From Methylobacter sp. BlB1 (GTDB taxonomy: Bacteria > Pseudomonadota > Gammaproteobacteria > Methylococcales > Methylomonadaceae), in assembly GCF_015476545.1 (NCBI RefSeq), contig NZ_JADMKV010000016.1, forward strand, positions 1 through 64,000: a stretch of 64,000 nt of DNA, given 5' to 3'. The notes below the pieces were generated by a model. The model made no database searches. It saw only the letters and a program-made list of their open reading frames with translations, and was not told the DNA's origin. The translations under genes were made by a program, and so were the position numbers. Of the stretch, positions 59,066 through 64,000 are shown in pieces. Within the stretch, counting starts at the first letter, position 1. Each line of letters opens with the position of its first letter.

Positions 59066-59882
59066 ACGCCACATTTCCGGCCTGGATTTTTCCGAGTATC
59101 GAAGGCCATGCCTCTGCCCAGCAGCATTGATGATCAAAATCTCTGTAGATAATGGCTTGCGCGCGACTGTGGGTCTTGGCGAACGCTTCGATGATAAACG
59201 GCGGCACGTTATCATCCTTGCCGCCGGCCAAATGGAACTGCCTGATCATGGGCGGCAGTTCGGGCCCGACTGCCGGGTTTAGCGAATCACTGAGCGGCAG
59301 ATAGCCGTGAAATTCGCTCCATGCCTTGATATCGAGGTTGGCCGCCACTGTCACGATGGCTTTGATCTTATCGATATAGGGCGCGATCAGCATGGCCAAT
59401 GTGCCGCCGCCGCTGTAGCCAACCAGCACGATCTCATTAAAATCAGTTGTTTCAAGCCATTGCTGCAAAGCCGCCGCCATGCTTTCAACGACCGGCTTCG
59501 AATAGCGGTGCGACGTCCAAAACTTATTGTGGCAAGGCTCGGTACCGCTAAAACCGTGATAACAGGGCCGGCCCAGCAAGATAGACGGCTCGCTGTCCTG
59601 CACCATCAGTTTCAGTATGATCGGACTGCGCGAGGTCGGGTCGCCTGCAATCCAGCGCTGCTGCCAGGGCGTACCGTCGCCGTCCAGGTAAACGTGCAGC
59701 GTTTTACGGTCCGTGTTTTTTACGGCATTGATATGGCTATAGATACGATGCGCGAACCGGTCGGTTCTGACCGTCAGTTCCTCAAAGCCCAAAGTGTCCG
59801 CCGCATCGGCAAAACGCTCGGAAGGCGTCGCGCAGGCACTTAACAGCATCACAGACGCCCATACATAATGGCGCATTTTCAT
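59043..59882 (-). CDS. Predicted alpha/beta hydrolase lipoprotein
   Basis: The 279 residues begin with a lipoprotein signal (MKMRHYVWASVMLLSACA, lipobox LSAC with Cys17). The nucleophile elbow is VLVGYSGGGTLAM; LYLDGDGTPW-like and HPSILLGRPC-type segments precede it, and the likely catalytic histidine is near HQCCWAEAWP. Substrate cannot be read. The 4-base overlap with the phosphopantetheinyl transferase gene indicates coexpression. Confidence 0.82.
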   Translation of the reverse strand: MKMRHYVWASVMLLSACATPSERFADAADTLGFEELTVRTDRFAHRIYSHINAVKNTDRKTLHVYLDGDGTPWQQRWIAGDPTSRSPIILKLMVQDSEPSILLGRPCYHGFSGTEPCHNKFWTSHRYSKPVVESMAAALQQWLETTDFNEIVLVGYSGGGTLAMLIAPYIDKIKAIVTVAANLDIKAWSEFHGYLPLSDSLNPAVGPELPPMIRQFHLAGGKDDNVPPFIIEAFAKTHSRAQAIIYRDFDHQCCWAEAWPSILGKIQAGNVAFNAGDSR

Positions 59883-60571
59883 ACGATCAGATCATTGACT
59901 CTGATTCGGGCCAGTTCCCTATTGTCTACCACCAGCGCGGCGCAGCGATCCTGCCCCAAATCAAGATCGCGCACGCGCCATGCAGAAGCAGGGCCGCATT
60001 CCTCGGGAACTCTTAAAAATTCCACCGGATGCACGGGATTGATGACGCACCGGTTTACGCCCAGGCCCAATCCCCGCCCTGTCGCTTTGACAAATGCTTC
60101 CTTGCGGGTCCAGAAACGGTAAAACTCGCGCGTCTTCATGGCGTCGGGCAAGGCATGCCAGTAAGCGGCTTCTTCATCGGCCAAACATTTGTGGACCAGT
60201 TCGGCCAGAGTGGTCCTGTTTTTACAGCATTCGATATCGATGCCCAATTGGCAATTCCAACCCAACGCCATGATCAGGTACGAGCCTGAATGGGACAGGT
60301 TGAATGCCAGTTGCGGATGATCGATCAGATAGGGCTTGCCGTGCTCGCTTTTGCCAATCTGGATGGCTACCGGGTTTTCGTTAAGATAATCCGTCAGCAG
60401 CAGTCTTAGGCGCCCATGTACTTCGACATAACGCCGATGTAATACAGGCTTTGTGATTCTCTCGGCATGCGCCTGCTCGGCCGCGTCCAACAAAGCATAG
60501 TAACGCTGGTAATGCAGTTCTTCCGTCGAAATAAGCCCTTGCCAGATATCGACCGTGTTTTTATCCGGCAT
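59879..60571 (-). CDS. 4'-phosphopantetheinyl transferase, Sfp type
   Basis: It activates acyl or peptidyl carrier proteins by adding phosphopantetheine from CoA. The 230 residues contain FNLSHSGSYLIMAL, GIDIECC with the metal aspartate and glutamate, and FYRFWTRKEAFVKATGRGLG. This is the longer Sfp class rather than AcpS. No carrier-protein gene is near. It starts 3 bases after ggt's stop on the same strand. Confidence 0.9.
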   Translation of the reverse strand: MPDKNTVDIWQGLISTEELHYQRYYALLDAAEQAHAERITKPVLHRRYVEVHGRLRLLLTDYLNENPVAIQIGKSEHGKPYLIDHPQLAFNLSHSGSYLIMALGWNCQLGIDIECCKNRTTLAELVHKCLADEEAAYWHALPDAMKTREFYRFWTRKEAFVKATGRGLGLGVNRCVINPVHPVEFLRVPEECGPASAWRVRDLDLGQDRCAALVVDNRELARIRVNDLIV

Positions 60572-60574
60572 GCT

Positions 60575-62251
60575 TCACTTCCAACTGTAAACGCTGGCCC
60601 GTCCCTCGCCGCGCGGGTCGCTAGCCGCCGTCAGTGTGCCCGTGGTTTTTTCGCGCATCACCGCCTGCATATTGCCGTAACGGTAACGCGCTTCTTTCAA
60701 TTGATGGCCGCGAGCTGTAAGACTACTCATCTCATCCGTGGTCAATGCTTCTTTTTCGTACTCAATCGCATCGGGAATGAACTGATGATGAAAACGCGGC
60801 ACGCGAACCCACGAATCCGGGCCGTTGCCATCGGCAAAATCCAGCACGCCCAGCAAGACCATCGAAATAATGCGGCTGCCTCCCGGCGTACCCAGCACGG
60901 CGACGCGCTTGTCATCCTCCAGAAAAGTAGGCGTCATGCTAGAGAGCATGCGCTTGCCCGGCGCTATGGCATTGGCCCGGCCGCCGACCAGGCCATAAAC
61001 GTTCTTCGCGCCCGGCAGGCTGACGAAATCGTCCATTTCATCGTTCAGCACCACGCCGGTGCCGGCCGCAACCAGGCCGGCACCGAATGGAAAGTTGACG
61101 CTGAGCGTAGCTGCAACACGGTTGCCCTCGGCATCGATGATGGAAAAATGCGTCGTATGGGGTCCATCCGCTCCATCCTGTATGTCGCCGGACAGCATCG
61201 TGCTCGGCAATGCCTTATCCGGCCTCAGGCTGCTTCTTAATCCGGCCGCATAGTCCTCATTCAGTAGACGCCGGACCGGCACGTCGACAAAATCGGCATC
61301 GCCCAGATACAAGGACCGGTCATGGTAGGCGCGGCGCATGGCTTCGGCTATCAGATGCTTGCGCGTTACGTCATCCGCGTGCTTCAAATCGTAGCCGGAC
61401 AGAATGTTCAATGCCTCGATCAATACGATACCGCCCGCTGAAGGGGGCGCCGCGCTGGTAACTTTTATGCCGCGATACCATCCTCTGACCGGTTCCCGTT
61501 CGACTACCCGATAATTCGCCAGATCCTGTAAAGTCCAGATGCCGCCGGCCTTTCGGACGCTGCCTACGAGCTTTTCGGCCACATCGCCGTCATAGAAACC
61601 GTCCCGGCCGTCTTCAGCCAATTGCGTCAGGGTATTCGCCAAATCCGGCTGGCGCAGTATCGATTTGTATTCCGGTACATTGCCGTTATCGAGAAACTGC
61701 CGCGCCGTCTCCGGGTCTTTTTTCATTACGTTAATTCTGAACTTGAGCAGTTTGCGGTGTATCTCGCCAATGGCAAAGCCGTCCCGCGCATAACGGATTG
61801 CCGGCGCCAAGCTCTGCGCCAGAGGCAGGCGGCCGTATTTTTCCGACAGATGCACCAGCGCCGCCGGCATGCCCGGTATCGCGGCCGCCAGCGCACCGTC
61901 GACCGATAAGCGCGGCACGACTTCGCCGTTTTTGTCGAGGAACATATCGCGATGGGCCGCCAGCGGCGCTTTTTCGCGCCCGTCTATCATCGTTTCAAAG
62001 CCATCGTTAGCCCTGTGCAGCAACCAGAAACCGCCGCCGCCCAGCCCCGATCCGGACGGTTCGACCACGGCCAGCGCGGCACTGACCGCGACCGCCGCAT
62101 CGAACACATTGCCGCCTTTATTAAGAATTTCAAAGCCGGCTTCAGTCGCTAAAGGATGTGCGCTGGCAATGGCGGCCTTGCCGTCGGCATGAACCTGCGT
62201 TCCCCAAAAAACAGCCGTTAATATCAGCGCTGCACAACATTTCTTTAACAT
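60575..62251 (-). CDS. ggt: Gamma-glutamyltransferase
   Basis: Ggt cleaves glutathione in the periplasm. The start is ATG 62251, after AGGGGAAAAG, giving 558 residues with a signal peptide (MLKKCCAALILTAVFWGTQVHA). The large subunit has SAHPLATEAGFEILNKGGN and EPSGSGLGGGGFWLL. Autocleavage is expected before the threonine in GPHTTHFSIIDAEGN, and the small subunit ends VYSWK. The lid and oxyanion residues (SMTPTFL, GTPGGSRI) are present. Confidence 0.94.
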   Translation of the reverse strand: MLKKCCAALILTAVFWGTQVHADGKAAIASAHPLATEAGFEILNKGGNVFDAAVAVSAALAVVEPSGSGLGGGGFWLLHRANDGFETMIDGREKAPLAAHRDMFLDKNGEVVPRLSVDGALAAAIPGMPAALVHLSEKYGRLPLAQSLAPAIRYARDGFAIGEIHRKLLKFRINVMKKDPETARQFLDNGNVPEYKSILRQPDLANTLTQLAEDGRDGFYDGDVAEKLVGSVRKAGGIWTLQDLANYRVVEREPVRGWYRGIKVTSAAPPSAGGIVLIEALNILSGYDLKHADDVTRKHLIAEAMRRAYHDRSLYLGDADFVDVPVRRLLNEDYAAGLRSSLRPDKALPSTMLSGDIQDGADGPHTTHFSIIDAEGNRVAATLSVNFPFGAGLVAAGTGVVLNDEMDDFVSLPGAKNVYGLVGGRANAIAPGKRMLSSMTPTFLEDDKRVAVLGTPGGSRIISMVLLGVLDFADGNGPDSWVRVPRFHHQFIPDAIEYEKEALTTDEMSSLTARGHQLKEARYRYGNMQAVMREKTTGTLTAASDPRGEGRASVYSWK

Positions 62252-62392
62252 CTTTTCCCCTGATCGAGTTGTATTTGAAGAATGGAACTTCCTGCCTACC
62301 CGGCAATAAACACGAATTATTTTGCGAGCCGTCCGGCTTCGATAATCAGGCCGCGCACCGGCAATTGCATTGGCCCAACATATTGGCTCGTA

Positions 62393-62422
62393 TTGTGCCG
62401 TATCTATGATATGTGATATATA
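62393..62422 (+). promoter_or_regulatory. Possible promoter of the SmbP-like gene
   Basis: TTGTGC (62393-62398) and an extended -10 TGATATATA (TATATA at 62417-62422) are separated by 18 bases, about 75 bases before the start of the SmbP-like gene. The fit is fair. Confidence 0.4.
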
Positions 62423-62498
62423 ACAAAAGCCTTGGTAGTTCCAATAAAACGAGGCGCTAATAATAACTCTAAACATAAACAAACAAGGATATGCTGTT

Positions 62499-62840
62499 AT
62501 GAAAACATATATTACCGCTTTAGCAGGTGCTTTCGCTCTTTGCCTGAGCGCCCAGTCCAATGCAACAGAACATCATACAGCGCAAGCGCTAGAACATTCA
62601 GCCATGGCGACGGCCCATGGACAGGATGGCCACGCCGACCAGTTGCTCAAGCATGCGGAAGAAGGCTTGAAACATGCTGAAGCTGCGGAAAAAGAACATG
62701 CTGAAGCGCATAAACATATGACAGAAGCAGTTGATCATTTAAAACAATCCATAGAACATGCCAAAAAAGGCCATGCCGATGTAGGCACTAAACATGCCGA
62801 AGAAGCGATGGTGCATATGCGCAAATCCATAGGCCAATAA
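62499..62840 (+). CDS. SmbP-like small His-rich metal-binding periplasmic protein
   Basis: The 113 residues have a signal peptide (MKTYITALAGAFALCLSAQSNA) and a mature part of about 91 residues with roughly 15 histidines. These recur in near-heptad spacing in a helical pattern (KHAEEGLKHAEAAEKEHAEA, then HLKQSIEHAKKGHADV). This matches SmbP of Nitrosomonas, which binds Cu and other divalent metals. In a methanotroph it could buffer copper (inference). AAGGAT precedes ATG 62499. A hairpin follows. Confidence 0.85.
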   Translation: MKTYITALAGAFALCLSAQSNATEHHTAQALEHSAMATAHGQDGHADQLLKHAEEGLKHAEAAEKEHAEAHKHMTEAVDHLKQSIEHAKKGHADVGTKHAEEAMVHMRKSIGQ

Positions 62841-62862
62841 GCAAGCCCAATAATGCTGAAAA

Positions 62863-62889
62863 GAGGGTGCTATGCATCATTGCACCCTC
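62863..62889 (+). terminator. Terminator-like hairpin after the SmbP-like gene
   Basis: GAGGGTGC and GCACCCTC pair around an 11-base loop, about 22 bases past the stop. The 3' T run is weak (CTTATT). Confidence 0.55.
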
Positions 62890-62950
62890 CTTATTAATCG
62901 ATTTCATTGAAAACTCCGATCGCTTCGCGCATCAAGAACTTGATCCTCAT

Positions 62951-63833
62951 GTCAGATAAAGAATACACGCTCGGCTTCATCGGCATCGGCCTGATGGGCA
63001 AGCCGATGACTTTGCGCCTGCTCGATGCAGGCTTTAAGGTCAACGTCTGGAACCGCACCCCCGAAAAGCTGCTTCCGGTTACTGAGGCCGGCGCACAAGC
63101 CTGCAGCTCAATAGTAGAGCTGGTTCAAGCATCCGATGTCGCCATTTTGTGCCTGGCCGATACGGCCACCGTCGAATCCATCGTTAAAACCGACATTCTG
63201 GCCAGCGGTTCGGCCGGCAAGCTGCTGATCGACTTGTCCAGCATTCATCCCGAGACAACGCGGCAACTGGCCGCTGCACTGCACGAAACCTGCGGCATGG
63301 GCTGGGTCGATGCGCCGGTCTCGGGCGGCGTCGTCGGCGCCCAGCAAGGCAATCTCGCGATCATGGCCGGCGGCAGCGCCGAGAACATTGCTGTCGCGCG
63401 CCATGTGCTGGCGCCGTTGTATCAGCAATTGACGCACATGGGCGATGTTGGCAGCGGCCAGATGACGAAAATCTGCAATCAGATGATCGTCAGCTGCAAT
63501 GTCATGGTCATCGCCGAAATGATGGCGCTGGCCAGGCAGGCCGGCGTCGATGCCGAAAAGATACCGACCGCCCTGGCCGGCGGTTTCGCCGACTCCAGGC
63601 CGCTGCAGATCGTCGGCCCCGAAATGGCGACCGGGACATTTGAGCCGGTCAAATGGCGCGTCAAGACCTTGCTGAAAGACCTCAACATGGCCGTCGACGT
63701 CTCGACCCGGCAGGGCAATGCCGTGCCGATGTCCGCTCTGGCCGCGCAACTGATGCAGTTGCATGGCCGGCAGGGCTTTCTGGAGCAGGATCCGTCTACA
63801 TTAATCAAGCTGTTCAGCAAAGCCGATGCTTAA
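62951..63833 (+). CDS. NAD(P)-dependent reductase, 3-hydroxyisobutyrate dehydrogenase family (tartronate semialdehyde reductase-like)
   Basis: From ATG 62951 the protein has 293 residues. GFIGIGLMGKPMTLRLLDAG is the N-terminal Rossmann site, DAPVSGGVVGAQQGNLAIMAGG the substrate segment, and GQMTKICNQMIV carries the catalytic lysine. Homologues include tartronate semialdehyde reductase, 3-hydroxyisobutyrate and succinic semialdehyde reductases. The overlapping next gene, hydroxypyruvate isomerase, favours tartronate semialdehyde reductase in the glycerate route. An upstream start at 62907 is less likely. Confidence 0.86.
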
Positions 63834-64000
63834 ATTTACCGCCAATCTGAGCCTGCTGTTTACCGAAGCGGATCTAATAGAACGCTTCGAGGCAGCCAGC
63901 CGACAGGACTTTACCGCCGTTGAGATTCAGTTCCCGTATACGCTGGACGCCCAAACATTAAAAAATGCCCTAACGGCGGCCGGGCAAAAGCTGGTGCTGT
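63826..64000 (+). CDS. hyi: Hydroxypyruvate isomerase, 5' part
   Basis: The frame begins at ATG 63826, 8 bases inside the preceding gene, and runs off the window after 58 codons. MLKFTANLSLLFTEADLIER and FEAASRQDFTAVEIQFPYTL align with the start of Hyi (MLRFSANLSMLF, then a GF..VE..FPY segment), a TIM-barrel isomerase that interconverts hydroxypyruvate and tartronate semialdehyde. Only the first beta-alpha units are visible. Confidence 0.85.
   Translation, partial: MLKFTANLSLLFTEADLIERFEAASRQDFTAVEIQFPYTLDAQTLKNALTAAGQKLVL

Noticed and set aside
62564-62840. Repetitive His/Ala/Glu codons as a possible tandem DNA repeat or CRISPR-like array
   Set aside because: The periodicity is in the encoded heptads only; the DNA units are not identical and there are no spacers.

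Overview
The window looks like a chromosome segment from a gammaproteobacterium, most likely a Methylococcales methanotroph. Three things point that way: a pyrophosphate-type phosphofructokinase followed by the remains of a membrane H+-pyrophosphatase, a SmbP-like His-rich periplasmic protein, and a tartronate-semialdehyde-reductase-like gene coupled to hydroxypyruvate isomerase. The housekeeping synteny is gammaproteobacterial (kdsD-kdsC-lptCAB-rpoN-hpf-rapZ; divergent mla-murA; dprA-smg-topA-tsaC opposite def-fmt-rsmB). No methane or methanol oxidation gene lies in the window, so this placement is an inference.

Layout. 1-1.6 kb is an eroded accessory patch: a membrane protein built by an internal tandem duplication, a transposase stub and a broken rtcB. 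1.6-5 kb is ilvI-ilvH-ilvC on the minus strand. 5.4-10.1 kb has PPi-phosphofructokinase, a relic of hppA, a DUF2797 gene, soluble pyrophosphatase, moaE/moaD/moaC and a second probable hppA fragment. 10.1-13.1 kb has an unknown conserved gene and thiC under a TPP riboswitch. 13.5-15.6 kb is minCDE plus a small winged-helix protein. 15.6-24.1 kb (minus strand) is an envelope/regulatory cluster: a CaCA antiporter, kdsD, kdsC, lptC, lptA, lptB, rpoN, hpf, rapZ, mgtE. 24.1-26.7 kb is mostly non-coding, with an isolated cobyrinate a,c-diamide synthase gene. 26.7-33.5 kb is mlaF-E-D-B, murA, hisG, hisD, hisC. 33.7-37.6 kb is petABC (cytochrome bc1) and sspAB. 37.6-44.5 kb holds DUF1820, a Nudix gene, a cytochrome c4-like gene, a fused membrane/spermidine-synthase-like gene and a GT39/LAB_N/GT2 lipid-modification set. 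44.6-45.4 kb is rpsI-rplM. 45.5-52.3 kb is ntrX-ntrY-DUF4390-rsmB-fmt-def. 52.3-53.4 kb is almost gene-free. 53.4-59.1 kb is LysM-dprA-smg-topA-tsaC. 59-62.3 kb is a lipoprotein hydrolase, a phosphopantetheinyl transferase and ggt on the minus strand. 62.5-64 kb is smbP, a 3-hydroxyisobutyrate-dehydrogenase-family reductase and the start of hyi.

Most genes are ordinary core genes with intact motifs. I did not find a clearly new multi-gene system. The most informative signals are (i) hppA remains on both sides of a block carrying the soluble pyrophosphatase and moa genes, next to a PPi-dependent phosphofructokinase; (ii) an NtrX-like regulator that has lost the GAFTGA loop and the Walker B aspartate; (iii) a broken rtcB beside a transposase stub; (iv) a 198-bp in-frame duplication that made a five-helix membrane protein; and (v) a divergent lpt/mla locus split by cobB and lacking mlaC. 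I saw no tRNA, rRNA, CRISPR array or intact insertion sequence.
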